Counted from the first letter of the stretch, positions 8,127-17,371 are shown. The stretch: DNA of 23,565 bases from Eubacteriaceae bacterium (GCA_003446375.1 DMAW01000108.1:1-23565), one strand, 5' to 3'. Program-made: numbers and translations. The notes: generated by a model from the sequence alone, not told the origin.

Positions 8127-8143
8127 ATGATAATCATTATCAT
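8127..8143 (+). promoter_or_regulatory. Fur box (iron-responsive operator) of the feo operon
   Basis: ATGATAATCATTATCAT is a perfect 17-bp palindrome and matches the inner part of the Fur consensus GATAATGATAATCATTATC, with AATA continuing on the left. It lies just after the feo -10 element and 33 bp before feoA. Iron-bound Fur would repress feoAB, with derepression when iron is scarce. Confidence 0.92.
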
Positions 8144-8176
8144 ATAGTAAATACAATCAATACTGGAGGTGAGCTC

Positions 8177-8461
8177 TTGAACAATACTATTGCATACAGA
8201 TATATAAATCAATTCGTCAATAAAACAAAGGAATCAGGTGAAACTGTGGCAAATTTAGCTAAAGGAAAGATCAATACAGAATACGTGATAAAGGAAATCA
8301 ACACCAGTGACAATGAAATAAAGAATTTTCTATTTACACTAGGTTGCTATCAGGGAGAATCAATTACCATAATGTCTGTGTTAGCTGAAAACTTCATCGT
8401 ATCTGTCAATGATTCCAAGTACAGCATAGACAAGGACTTGGCCGAAGCAATTATAATTTGA
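8177..8461 (+). CDS. feoA: Ferrous iron transport accessory protein FeoA
   Basis: SH3-like cytoplasmic partner of FeoB, 94 residues when started at TTG 8177, which has GGAGGTGAGCTC directly upstream. The same frame is open upstream to 8087, but that longer start would overlap the promoter and Fur box and has no RBS, so I reject it. Family features are LAKGKINTEYVIKEINTSDN, LGCYQGESITIMS and the closing SVNDSKYSIDKDLAEAI, which match the usual LG.....G..I.V and D..Y.ID..LA pattern. The N-terminus has about 20 residues more than minimal FeoA proteins. It is first in the feoA-feoB-Cys-rich peptide operon and probably Fur-regulated. It lies 53 bp before feoB. Confidence 0.92.
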   Translation: MNNTIAYRYINQFVNKTKESGETVANLAKGKINTEYVIKEINTSDNEIKNFLFTLGCYQGESITIMSVLAENFIVSVNDSKYSIDKDLAEAIII

Positions 8462-8514
8462 TTTTTATTTGATATTTACTTATATTAATGTATTTTGAAG
8501 GAGGATGATTGATA

Positions 8515-10530
8515 TTGATTAAAGAACATATAAAAATAGCACTTGCCGGAAATCCCAATAGCGGAAAGACGACCATGTATAATGCCCTTACAGGAAATGT
8601 TGAGCGAGTAGGCAATTGGGCAGGAGTTACAATCGAAAAGAAAGAAAGCTACCTAAAAAGCAGCTTGAGCAAGAAGGGTTCTCAAATAAGCATCGTCGAT
8701 TTACCCGGAGCCTATTCAATGTCTCCTTTTACATCTGAAGAGGCTGTCACAAGCAAATTTGTAAAAGATGAAAATCCTGATGTCATAATAAATATCGTAG
8801 ATGCCACAAATCTAAGCAGAAGCTTATTTTTTACGACTCAGCTGTTAGAACTAAATATCCCAGTGGTCATAGCATTAAACAAGTCCGATCTTGTCACGAA
8901 AAAAAAGATTCATATCGATGCCCAAAAATTATCCAAGGTATTAAATTGTCAAGTAGTCGAGACTGTTTCTACGAACAACTTGGATAATGGCTTGGAAAAA
9001 CTTATTTCTGCGGCTGTAAATTCAGCTTCCAAGAAACAAACTGCACCTTTTGAACCTATAGGAATAAATATGGCAGATAAGGCTTCTGTTGAAATTGCCG
9101 ATAAAAAACGCTATGAATTTGTTAAAGATGCAATAAGCAAAGTTGAAATCAGGAACAAAAGCAGCAATTCTCAAACGCTGCAAGATAAGGCTGACAGGAT
9201 ATTAGCTCACAAATGGCTTGGAATCCCTATTTTTGCCGTGATAATGTGGATAGTATTCTCAATTTCACAAACTTATTTAGGTCCGTTTTTAGCAGATACA
9301 TTAGTTGGATGGATAGATTCATTTTATTCACTCGTTCAAGGCATGCTAGGAGAAGACATATCCCCTGTTCTTTCTTCTATCTTATTGGATGGCATCATCG
9401 GCGGTGTAGGCGCGGTAGTTGGCTTTTTGCCTTTGATCATGGTTTTGTTTTTTCTCTTGGCCTTGCTAGAGGACAGTGGCTACATGGCCAGAGTAGCTGT
9501 AGTAATGGATAGGTTCTTTAAGAAAGTCGGCCTTTCAGGTAAATCAATCATTCCAATGATAATCGGGACCGGCTGTGCTATCCCCGGGATCATGGCCACT
9601 AGAACCATTAAAAACGACAGGCAAAGAAGGACAACAGCGATGTTGACACCATTTATGCCTTGTGGCGCCAAGCTTCCAGTGATCGCATTGTTTGCCGGAG
9701 TATTTTTTGATAATTCAGCTTGGGTGGGCACTCTTATGTATTTCGTCGGCATAGCTATAATTATCACAAGTGCCTTGGTCATTGTCAGGATTACAGGTGA
9801 AAAGCACGCTCGTTCTTTCTTCATAATGGAATTGCCTGAATATAAGATGCCAAGCATAAAGAGAGCTTCTGTTTCCATGCTGTCCAGGGGAAAGGCTTTT
9901 ATAATGAAAGCAGCCACAATAATCCTTTTATGCAACGCAGCGGTGCAAATAATGCAGACTTTCAATTGGAATTTTCAAGTAGTAGCTCAAGGCGCTGAAA
10001 ACACAAGCATCTTGGCTAGCCTGGCTTCACCTTTTGCTGTTTTGCTTATTCCCCTTGGCTTTGGCGCATGGCAATTAGCGGCAGCTGCAATAACCGGTTT
10101 TATCGCCAAAGAAAACGTAGTCGGAACATTGGCAGTAGTTTATTCTATAACAAATTTCATCGATACCGAAGAATTAGCTTTGGTAGGAGACGGCACCAGC
10201 GTTGCAGGCATAATGGGATTAAGCTCGGTAGCAGCACTTGCATATTTGATGTTCAACCTGTTTACTCCGCCTTGCTTTGCAGCTATAGGTGCCATGAATT
10301 CAGAAATGGAAAATAAGCGTTGGTTATGGAGCGGCATATCTTTTCAATTCGGCATGGGATATGCGATATCATTTATCACTTATCAACTAGGTACATTCAT
10401 AACTACCGGTTCACTAGGCAATGGCTTCTTGCCTGGCTTTATCGCAGTAGCTTTTGCGATTACATACATTTTGTACCTTGTAAAAAAAGGTGACGAACTA
10501 TCCCAGCAAAAAATCGAATTGAGCATTTAG
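8515..10530 (+). CDS. feoB: Ferrous iron transporter FeoB
   Basis: Large inner-membrane Fe(II) permease with a cytosolic G-protein domain. I choose TTG 8515, ten bases after AAGGAGG, over TTG 8509, which is only four bases away; this gives 671 residues. The G domain has GNPNSGKT (G1, residues 12-19), GNWAGVTIE, DLPGAYS (G3) and NKSD (G4). A helical spacer follows to about 220. The membrane part carries the two gate motifs, with TGCAIPGIMATRT and PFMPCGAKLPV, both with the conserved Cys. A further family stretch is FIAKENVVGTLAVVY near the C-terminal third. Length is at the short end of bacterial FeoB (about 650-770). It is followed 9 bp later by a Cys-rich membrane peptide often paired with FeoB. 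Confidence 0.97.
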   Translation: MIKEHIKIALAGNPNSGKTTMYNALTGNVERVGNWAGVTIEKKESYLKSSLSKKGSQISIVDLPGAYSMSPFTSEEAVTSKFVKDENPDVIINIVDATNLSRSLFFTTQLLELNIPVVIALNKSDLVTKKKIHIDAQKLSKVLNCQVVETVSTNNLDNGLEKLISAAVNSASKKQTAPFEPIGINMADKASVEIADKKRYEFVKDAISKVEIRNKSSNSQTLQDKADRILAHKWLGIPIFAVIMWIVFSISQTYLGPFLADTLVGWIDSFYSLVQGMLGEDISPVLSSILLDGIIGGVGAVVGFLPLIMVLFFLLALLEDSGYMARVAVVMDRFFKKVGLSGKSIIPMIIGTGCAIPGIMATRTIKNDRQRRTTAMLTPFMPCGAKLPVIALFAGVFFDNSAWVGTLMYFVGIAIIITSALVIVRITGEKHARSFFIMELPEYKMPSIKRASVSMLSRGKAFIMKAATIILLCNAAVQIMQTFNWNFQVVAQGAENTSILASLASPFAVLLIPLGFGAWQLAAAAITGFIAKENVVGTLAVVYSITNFIDTEELALVGDGTSVAGIMGLSSVAALAYLMFNLFTPPCFAAIGAMNSEMENKRWLWSGISFQFGMGYAISFITYQLGTFITTGSLGNGFLPGFIAVAFAITYILYLVKKGDELSQQKIELSI

Positions 10531-10539
10531 GAGGCGTAT

Positions 10540-10692
10540 ATGACAAATATACTCGTAGGGATAATAATACTGGCTATCATAAGTTCATCGGCAGTAAAAA
10601 TCTTATCCGAAAAAAAGAAAGGCGCCAAGTGCATCGGCTGCCCTTATAGCAAAGCAAGCAGCAATAATTGCAGTTGCTCGTCACATAAATAA
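10540..10692 (+). CDS. FeoB-associated Cys-rich membrane protein
   Basis: A 50-residue peptide with RBS GAGG just before its ATG. One N-terminal membrane helix (about residues 4-20, ILVGIIILAIISSSAVKI) is followed by a basic stretch (SEKKKGAK) and a Cys cluster C31, C34, C44, C46 (CIGCPY...NNCSCSSHK). This layout is that of the FeoB-associated Cys-rich family found behind feoB in many Firmicutes. Its role is unknown; iron binding at the membrane exit or entry is a common guess. It lies 9 bp after feoB in the same Fur-controlled operon. Confidence 0.88.
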   Translation: MTNILVGIIILAIISSSAVKILSEKKKGAKCIGCPYSKASSNNCSCSSHK

Positions 10693-10705
10693 TCTTTAAA
10701 ATATT

Positions 10706-10750
10706 AAATATGCATCAGAAAGATATCTTCCTGATGCATATTTTGATTTT
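10706..10750 (+). terminator. Long hairpin terminator of the feo operon, convergent with katG
   Basis: AAATATGCATCAG (10706-10718) pairs perfectly with CTGATGCATATTT (10731-10743), and the inner AAGATATCTT can extend the stem after one mismatch. TTTTGATTTTTTTG follows on the plus strand. It sits between the Cys-rich peptide and the katG stop at 10761, so it may also help end katG transcription from the other side. Confidence 0.87.
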
Positions 10751-10760
10751 TTTGTATTGC

Positions 10761-12956
10761 TTAGATTAAATCGAATCTATCTGCGTTCATCACCTTGTTC
10801 CATGCTGATACAAAGTCTTCAACAAACTTTAACTTAGCGTCATCGCCGCCATATACTTCAGCGATTGCCCTAAGTTCGGAGTTGGATCCAAAAATCAAGT
10901 CAACTCTTGTACCCGTCCACTTTCTCTTTCCTGTCTTTCTATCCCGTCCTTCATAAACTTCTCCACTTTCAGAAATCGGTTTCCACTCGGTATTCATATC
11001 CAAGAGGTTGACAAAAAAATCGTTTGTCAAGGTTTCGGGTTTTTGGGTAAATACTCCATGTGGAGAACCCCCGTAATTTGTTCCAAGAACTCTCATTCCA
11101 CCTACTAAAACTGTCATCTCAGGCGCTGTCAACGTAAGAAGCTGCGATCTATCAACGAGCATTTCTTCCGGTGTGACTGAATATTTGGCCTTAACAAAGT
11201 TTCTAAATCCATCGGCTTTTGGCTCAAGGACTTCGAAAGCTTCTACATCTGTTTGCTCTAAACCGGCATCTGTGCGTCCGGGCTTGAACTCTACAACTAT
11301 TTCATGACCTGCATCCTTAGCCGCCTTTTCTATTCCTACGCATCCACCTAAAACGATAATATCTGCCAAGGAAATTTTTTTGCCTCCTGATTGATTTGAA
11401 TTGAAATCTTTTTTGATCTCTTCCAGCTTATCTAAGACAACGCTTAACTGCTCCGGCTGGTTTACTGTCCAATCCTTTTGTGGCGCAAGTCTTATCCTAG
11501 CCCCGTTTCCCCCGCCACGCTTGTCAGAGCCTCTAAAAGTAGAAGCTGAAGCCCAAGCGGTAGAAACCAATTGAGATACCGTCAAGCCTGAAGTTAATAT
11601 TTTTTCTTTTAGTTGTGCAATATCCTTCTCGTCTACTAGGTCATGATCTCTCTCAGGTATGGGGTCTTGCCATATCAAATCCTCTTCAGGCACTTCTGGG
11701 CCCAGATACCTTGACTTTGGTCCCATATCCCTATGAGTAAGCTTAAACCATGCCCGTGCAAAGGCATCTTCAAATTCTTTGGGGTTATCCTTGTATCTTT
11801 TTGCGATAGGTCCGTAAATAGGATCCATCCTTAGGGAAAGATCCGCAGTAGTCATCATAGGCGCATGCTTTTTATCGGGGTCGTGTGCATCTTCCACAGT
11901 AGTTGCTGCAGAGGGGTCTGTGGGTATCCATTGGTAAGCGCCTGCAGGACTTTTTACCAAATCCCAATCGTATTTAAACAAAGTCTCCAGATACCCCATG
12001 TCCCATTTTGTAGGGTTGGGCTTCCATGCGCCTTCAATGCCGCTACCTATGGTATCTCCACCTTTTCCGCTCTTATAACTGCTTTTCCAGCCAAGGCCTT
12101 GTTCTTCTATCGGAGCTGCTTCAGGCTCCGGGCCCACATGGGTCGCCGGTCCTGCTCCATGGCATTTTCCAAATGTATGCCCCCCTGCGACAAGTGCCAC
12201 TGTCTCTTCATCATTCATCGCCATCCTTGCGAATGTCTCTCTGACATCTTTGCCGGATGCTACTGCACTAGGTTCGCCGTTTGGCCCCTCAGGATTAACA
12301 TATATCAATCCCATCTGAACTGCTGCAAGCGGGTTTTCTAGATCTCTCTCTCCTGAATAGCGCTTGTCATCCAACCACTCTGACTCTGAACCCCAATATA
12401 CGTCCTCTTGAGCTTCCCATACATCCTCACGTCCGCCTGCAAATCCAAATGTCTTTAATCCCATGGATTCCAATGCACAGTTGCCTGCAAGTATCATCAA
12501 ATCCGCCCAAGATATCTTCTTTCCGTACTTTTTCTTTATGGGCCATAAAAGCCTGCGAGCTTTATCTAGATTTACATTGTCCGGCCAGCTGTTAAGAGGA
12601 GCAAATCTTTGTGTTCCGTCGCCAGCGCCACCTCTTCCATCACCCATCCTGTAAGTACCCGCACTGTGCCAAGCCATTCTTATGAACAGCGGACCGTAAT
12701 GACCGTAATCTGCAGGCCACCAATCTTGGGAATCTGTCATCAACTTATAAAGATCTTCTTTTATAGCTTTTAAATCCAATTTTTTAAATTCTTCGGCATA
12801 ATTAAACTTCTCCCCCATTGGATTGCTGAGATTGGAGTTTTGATGTAAAATTTTTAGGTTAAGTTTATTTGGCCACCAGTCTTTATTTGCCGTTCCTCCC
12901 CCTGCTGTTGGATTTGAAGTCTTGCCCGTCACAGGGCATTTTCCTTGTTCACTCAT
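10761..12956 (-). CDS. katG: Catalase-peroxidase KatG
   Basis: Bifunctional haem enzyme that breaks down hydrogen peroxide, 731 residues as usual for bacterial KatG. The distal site has R93, W96 and H97 in IRMAWHSAGTYRMGDG; the proximal haem ligand is H260 in VAGGHTFGKCHG. W96, Y219 (LIYVNPEG) and M245 (TFARMAM) are spaced like the covalent Trp-Tyr-Met adduct needed for catalase activity (Mycobacterium tuberculosis W107-Y229-M255). The second, haem-free, C-terminal half is complete. The N-terminus has the common GKCPVTG. RBS GGGAGG lies before the ATG. It is oriented like the upstream FMN/iron-sulfur fusion gene, 146 bp away, and could be partly co-transcribed. It serves defence against oxygen exposure in what otherwise looks like an anaerobe. 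Confidence 0.97.
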   Translation of the reverse strand: MSEQGKCPVTGKTSNPTAGGGTANKDWWPNKLNLKILHQNSNLSNPMGEKFNYAEEFKKLDLKAIKEDLYKLMTDSQDWWPADYGHYGPLFIRMAWHSAGTYRMGDGRGGAGDGTQRFAPLNSWPDNVNLDKARRLLWPIKKKYGKKISWADLMILAGNCALESMGLKTFGFAGGREDVWEAQEDVYWGSESEWLDDKRYSGERDLENPLAAVQMGLIYVNPEGPNGEPSAVASGKDVRETFARMAMNDEETVALVAGGHTFGKCHGAGPATHVGPEPEAAPIEEQGLGWKSSYKSGKGGDTIGSGIEGAWKPNPTKWDMGYLETLFKYDWDLVKSPAGAYQWIPTDPSAATTVEDAHDPDKKHAPMMTTADLSLRMDPIYGPIAKRYKDNPKEFEDAFARAWFKLTHRDMGPKSRYLGPEVPEEDLIWQDPIPERDHDLVDEKDIAQLKEKILTSGLTVSQLVSTAWASASTFRGSDKRGGGNGARIRLAPQKDWTVNQPEQLSVVLDKLEEIKKDFNSNQSGGKKISLADIIVLGGCVGIEKAAKDAGHEIVVEFKPGRTDAGLEQTDVEAFEVLEPKADGFRNFVKAKYSVTPEEMLVDRSQLLTLTAPEMTVLVGGMRVLGTNYGGSPHGVFTQKPETLTNDFFVNLLDMNTEWKPISESGEVYEGRDRKTGKRKWTGTRVDLIFGSNSELRAIAEVYGGDDAKLKFVEDFVSAWNKVMNADRFDLI

Positions 12957-13102
12957 AAAATTTCCTCCCTTGGATTTAATTTAGATCTTCACTAGCATTT
13001 ATTGCAAGCAAACTTTTCAATTTGTCTTATAATTTTAAAAATACCCAGTAAAAGCCGCTGCAATCATCTAAAATCATAATAATAATTTTAAAGATATATG
13101 AT

Positions 13103-14949
13103 TCATACGTGCTCCATATCCGTATGAGTTGAGATTTCATTGCTCGTGGTCATAAGATCGTCGATACTTAGCTTGTGTATGTCTGCGATGCCATTTGTTC
13201 TTGCAAATACTTTCAACTCCCTTGCTGTGGCATTATAATAATTTACAAATGATGCTATCGATTTTTTTCATTGAACAGTTTTCTAAGCCCTTCATCCTGG
13301 GTAGTTATGCCCACGGGACATTTTCCTGTATGGCATATCCTAGATTGTATGCACCCTATAGCTATCAAAGATGCCGTAGCCAAGGCTATTGCATCAGCTC
13401 CGAGAGCCAAGCCTTTTGCAATATCGGCACCGTCTCTAAATCCTCCCGTTGCACATAGGGTTACCTCGCTTTTCATCTCATCTAAATACTTTCTTGCCTT
13501 TCTTATGGCAAATACCGGTGGTACGCCTACATTGTCCTTTAAGAACGTTGGGGACGCTCCTGTTGCTCCGCCTCTACAGTCGATGGTAATAAAGTCCGGT
13601 TGTGCTCTTAGAGCATTCCCTATATCCTTTTCTATATGGCATGTGGCGATTTTTATTCCTACAGGGACGCCTCCGGTAATGGCTTTTATTTTCGATACAA
13701 GCTCTTTTAAGTCTTCTATGCCATCCATATAAAACAACCTGGCGGGAGCATAAGATGCTTCACCTTCTTTGAGCTTTCTAATTGACGCTATCTCAGAAGT
13801 TACTTTCTCAGCAGGCAGATAGCCGCCCAATCCCGGCTTTACTCCTTGCCCTATTTTTATTTCCACTGCATCTGCTTTTTTGATCGCTTCTTCGTCATAA
13901 GTAAACTCTGCGGTTCCTACTTCATATATGTACTTTTGGGCAGCTTTACGCGACTCTTCAAGCATTCCTCCTTCACCTGAGCACATAGCTGTATCTACAA
14001 TTGACGACCCTTTTGCAAGGGCTATCTTAGCTTCCTTTGACAAAGCCCCAAATGACATGTGGGACACGTAAAAAGGCAGTGATAGCTCTAAAGGTTTTTT
14101 TGCCCTTTTGCCTATAACGGTCTTTAAACTCACCTTGGCATCGTCATCAAGGGGCATTTTATCTAGCTGACATCCCTTTATCAAAACTTCTTCAAACCCC
14201 GGAAACGTCTTTAGCGTTCCCATGGAGGATATTTCGCTCCTGCCGGTTTCAGCTAATTGTTTTATAGCTTTATATTTCTCATTTTGTGAATCACATGTAC
14301 AATCGCTTAAGTCTTCTTCCTTTATCTTACCTTCATCTTCAAAATTTTCGTACCAATGCTGTCCACTACAAAATGGCTTGTTCTTGGAATGTCCACATCT
14401 GCACAGGGTGTAATGATCTTTCGTTGCAGGCTCATCGGCATCTATCAGCTCTATCGAGCCTCTTATTCCATAAGGTCCATCCTTTGTCACCACTATTTCT
14501 TCGTCATCATAATAAGAATCGTATTTTACTCCATCAATCGAGTAGCTAAGTGCCCCTGACGGACATTTTTTTATAGTCTCTATTATTTTATCTACAGTCT
14601 CTCCATTTGGATCTATCCAAGGCTCTATTCCCATTTTAAATACTTTGGGAAGCCCGTCTGTGCAGTAACCTGCATGGGAGCATATTCCTCTGTCATCGTG
14701 TATCGTTATTTCTTCCCCGATATAATCATCAACTCTTCTCGGAACTCTGTCATCGCTTTTTTTGTCATCAACTTTTATCTTGCCGTGTGTTCCGTCACAA
14801 AAAGGTTTCGTTTTAGACTTTCCGCATCTACATAGCCCTTTTGCCTGTTCATCCCCATTTACTTTATTTCCATTTCCTTCGGTTATATTTTCAAGCTCGT
14901 CGATGACATATGGCCCCTTAGGCACGGTTTCGATTCTTGATTTTTTCAT
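13103..14949 (-). CDS. CDGSH - ferredoxin-like - CDGSH - glutamate synthase FMN-domain fusion, with a frameshift near the 3' end
   Basis: Started at ATG 14949 (GAGGAG upstream; the in-frame codon at 14985 has no RBS). A first CDGSH-type 2Fe-2S site is C40, C42, C51, H55. A divergent ferredoxin-like part has C90, C96 and C129-P. A second CDGSH site is C183, C185, C194, H198. From about residue 220 it is a GltB-like FMN domain (LPFYVSHMSFGALS, GGYLPAEKV, DCRGGATGASP) with cluster cysteines in CIQSRICHTGKCPVGITTQ. The zero frame stops at 13255 after 564 residues. The other frame continues directly for about 48 residues (SIASFVNYYN...ISTHTDMEHV) as the normal family C-terminus, ending at 13103, if one extra base is read at a 7-A tract (13262-13268). 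This would give about 615 residues. A flavin redox enzyme with three added Fe-S sites is inferred; true glutamate synthase activity is unproven, as no glutaminase domain is present. Confidence 0.85.
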
Positions 14950-14985
14950 GTTGTTATCTCTCCTCAACATTTTTAATATCTGCAA

Positions 14986-15861
14986 CTATTCTTTATTCTT
15001 TTTTATTGCTTTAAATCCCGATATAACATCGTTGATTTCTTCTGTAATGACATTTTGCCTCTGGGTTCTATATTTAAACCTTAATTCTTCCATCCTTTCT
15101 TCGATGTTCCTCTCCGCGTTTTTCATGGAATCTATCCTTGTTGTATTCTCAGAAACCAAAGAATAGCAAAAGCTTCGGTAAATAGTAATAAAATAGTATT
15201 GCTTTAATAAATCTGACATAAGCTTATCTCTATCCATAAAAAATGTAGGTATGCTTTTTGATTTCCATTGAATATTTCTATTTGATATCTTATTTAAATT
15301 CATCGGAAACAATATCTCTGTTTCTTCGCTAAAACCACCTATGTCTTTAGGATTGCAGTAATGCAAATAAATAAAGCTGACGCTTTGCTTTATTCGGATC
15401 TCATCTATTTTCAACAGCAATCTTTGTACCACCGGAGTTATTCCGTCTTCTGTTTGAGGAACAGATAGCGAGGCTTCTATTGAGTACTGGCTTTCCATTC
15501 TCCTTAAAAGTTGATTTCCTATCACTATTACTACATCATCGCTTTTTATATCAATCTGATCTGTTGCATAAGAATATATTCTCTCGTTAAATCTGCCTGC
15601 CAATCCATGATCAGACCCAAATACAATGTGAATGCCTATTCCCTCTCTTGGCATATCGTAAGATGGAGGATCGTATTCATTATCTTCGCTCAAAACTACA
15701 TGCAAAGCCATGTCAAGTATGTTTCTGTACTTTGAAGAGGCTTGCGCCGCATGCTGAAACTGAGATATGTTAGAGGATGCATGTGCTTTCATCGTTCGCA
15801 CGATCGATATGAGATTGGTAGCTGACTCAAGCTTGTGCTGCAAAGATTGCAAGGATTGCAT
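14986..15861 (-). CDS. atpG: N-type ATPase gamma subunit
   Basis: Central rotor shaft, 291 residues, last gene of the nine-gene atp operon. The N-terminal helix (MQSLQSLQHKLESATNLIS) and C-terminal helix (RNIEERMEELRFKYRTQRQN...ITEEINDVISG) that form the coiled-coil stalk are both present. The sequence is far from ordinary F-type gamma, which begins with a RI.S.....I..AM pattern; here only the matching VRTMKAHAS is clear. It starts one base after the atpA stop (AAGTGATATG), with GGAG inside atpA. The next gene begins 36 bp after its stop with no hairpin between, so read-through is likely. Confidence 0.9.
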   Translation of the reverse strand: MQSLQSLQHKLESATNLISIVRTMKAHASSNISQFQHAAQASSKYRNILDMALHVVLSEDNEYDPPSYDMPREGIGIHIVFGSDHGLAGRFNERIYSYATDQIDIKSDDVVIVIGNQLLRRMESQYSIEASLSVPQTEDGITPVVQRLLLKIDEIRIKQSVSFIYLHYCNPKDIGGFSEETEILFPMNLNKISNRNIQWKSKSIPTFFMDRDKLMSDLLKQYYFITIYRSFCYSLVSENTTRIDSMKNAERNIEERMEELRFKYRTQRQNVITEEINDVISGFKAIKKNKE

Positions 15862-15862
15862 A

Positions 15863-17371
15863 TCACTTCAACTCCTTCTCAAGTCGATTCTTGACCATTT
15901 TAAGAAAATCCTTTTTAACTTCGTCCCCTACACTATTATTCATTGAAACTTCTTTTGCAAATTCTTCATGTTCCCTAACGACAGACTGAATGATTTTTTC
16001 TGCATCGCCTATTTCCTCTATCGAAACATCATCAAGCAGCCCCTCTGTGAGAGCTAAAAAAACACCTATCTGTTCATCTACTTCCATCGGCGTGAATTGT
16101 TGCTGGTTAAATGCTTTTCTGATTCGCATTCCTCTATTTATGGTACTTCGCGTTTTCTCATCAAGCCTGGCTGCAAAGCTTGCAAATATCTCCATCTCTT
16201 CAAACTGAGAATATGTCAGTTTGAGCGCACTTGTGATATTGCGATATGATACCAGCTGTGTTTTTCCGCCTACTCTTGAAACTGAAGATCCTATATTAAT
16301 TGCAGGGATATTGCCCTTGCGAAATAATTTAGGGGATACATATATCTGACCGTCCGTTATTGATATCAGGTTTGTAGGTATATAAGCGGATATATTTTCG
16401 GCTTGAGTCTCTATAATAGGTATCGCAGTAAAGCTGCCTCCCCCATATTCCTTTTTAAGCTGAGTGGATCTTTCCAGCAATCTGGAATGAATATAAAATA
16501 TATCTCCAGGATATGCTTCCCTTCCCGGAGGTCTTTCTAATAATAGGGAAAGCTCTCTGTAAGCTCTGGCGTGTTTTGTCAAATCGTCGTAGACTACAAG
16601 AACGTCAGCGCCTTTTTCCATAAAGTATTCCGCCATTGCCGCAGCTGCATATGGTGCAATGAAGGCTACTCCCGGAGGATCATCAGATTCAGCTATCATG
16701 ATTATGGAATAACTCATCGCATCTTTTTTCTCCAAAACATCGATAATCTTTGATATTGATGAAATCTGTTGTCCTATAGCACAGTATATGCAAATGACAT
16801 TCTTGTTTTTCTGGTTGATTATAGCGTCTATTGCCAAGGCTGTTTTTCCGGTTTGCCTATCTCCCAGTATAAGCTCCCTTTGTCCTTTTCCAATGGGAAC
16901 AATTGCATCTATTACTTTTATGCCGGTCTGTAAGGGCTTGTTAACCGGATCTCTAGCCATGATTGCAGGGGCTTCTCTTTCAATGGGCATCCTCTTTTTG
17001 TATTCTACTTTGCCCTTATTATCCAAAATCACTCCCAATGGGCTGATTGCCCTTCCGATGTATTCTTCTCCCACAGGTATATCCGCTACCTTGTAAGTCC
17101 TCTTCACCCTGTCTCCGGCTTTTATATGAGAGTATTCTCCCAACATTATTACGCCTACGCTGTCATGGTCGAGATTGAATGCCATTCCCATGGCCTTCAT
17201 TGGAAATTGAATCAATTCTTGACTTCTCACTGCTTTAAGCCCTTTGACAATTGCTATTCCCCTATCTATGGAATGCACTGTCCCGCTTTCTTCTATATAA
17301 TTTCCATCGATATCTTCTATTAGCGCTTGTTCAATAAATTCATCGAATAAATCAAGTTGGTTTTTCAGCAC
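15863..17371 (-). CDS. atpA: N-type ATPase alpha subunit
   Basis: Non-catalytic nucleotide-binding subunit of the F1-like head, 502 residues. The P-loop is GDRQTGKT at 170-177, preceded by PLQTGIKVIDAIVPIGKGQR. The signature PAINIGSSVSRVGG is present near the C-terminal third. The start is GTG 17371, with GAGGGG eight bases upstream inside atpF, giving a 20-bp overlap with the atpF end. The N-terminal segment (LKNQLDLFDEFIEQALIEDI) differs from the standard delta-binding N-terminus, in keeping with the lack of an atpH gene. Confidence 0.96.
   Translation of the reverse strand: MLKNQLDLFDEFIEQALIEDIDGNYIEESGTVHSIDRGIAIVKGLKAVRSQELIQFPMKAMGMAFNLDHDSVGVIMLGEYSHIKAGDRVKRTYKVADIPVGEEYIGRAISPLGVILDNKGKVEYKKRMPIEREAPAIMARDPVNKPLQTGIKVIDAIVPIGKGQRELILGDRQTGKTALAIDAIINQKNKNVICIYCAIGQQISSISKIIDVLEKKDAMSYSIIMIAESDDPPGVAFIAPYAAAAMAEYFMEKGADVLVVYDDLTKHARAYRELSLLLERPPGREAYPGDIFYIHSRLLERSTQLKKEYGGGSFTAIPIIETQAENISAYIPTNLISITDGQIYVSPKLFRKGNIPAINIGSSVSRVGGKTQLVSYRNITSALKLTYSQFEEMEIFASFAARLDEKTRSTINRGMRIRKAFNQQQFTPMEVDEQIGVFLALTEGLLDDVSIEEIGDAEKIIQSVVREHEEFAKEVSMNNSVGDEVKKDFLKMVKNRLEKELK

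Noticed and set aside
8087..8176. Longer FeoA start at 8087
   Set aside because: It would put the promoter and Fur box inside the gene, lacks an RBS, and adds 30 residues unlike FeoA.
5460..8176. PFL-activating enzyme (pflA) next to pflB
   Set aside because: I searched both sides for a radical-SAM CxxxCxxC gene and found none; pflB is flanked by floA-operon and feo genes, so pflA must lie elsewhere.
11865..12341. Plus-strand 158-codon ORF within katG
   Set aside because: It is antisense to a fully conserved katG region; the Cys/His-rich translation is a by-product of that coding sequence.
12957..13102. PerR box or promoter upstream of katG
   Set aside because: AT-rich near-matches exist (TTGCAA, 18 bases, TAAATT; partial TTATAAT repeats), but none stands out from this AT-rich background and the implied leader would be only about 15 bases.
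13271..13732. Plus-strand 153-codon ORF opposite the GltS-like domain
   Set aside because: The minus-strand frame holds the conserved FMN and Fe-S motifs; the plus frame has no support.
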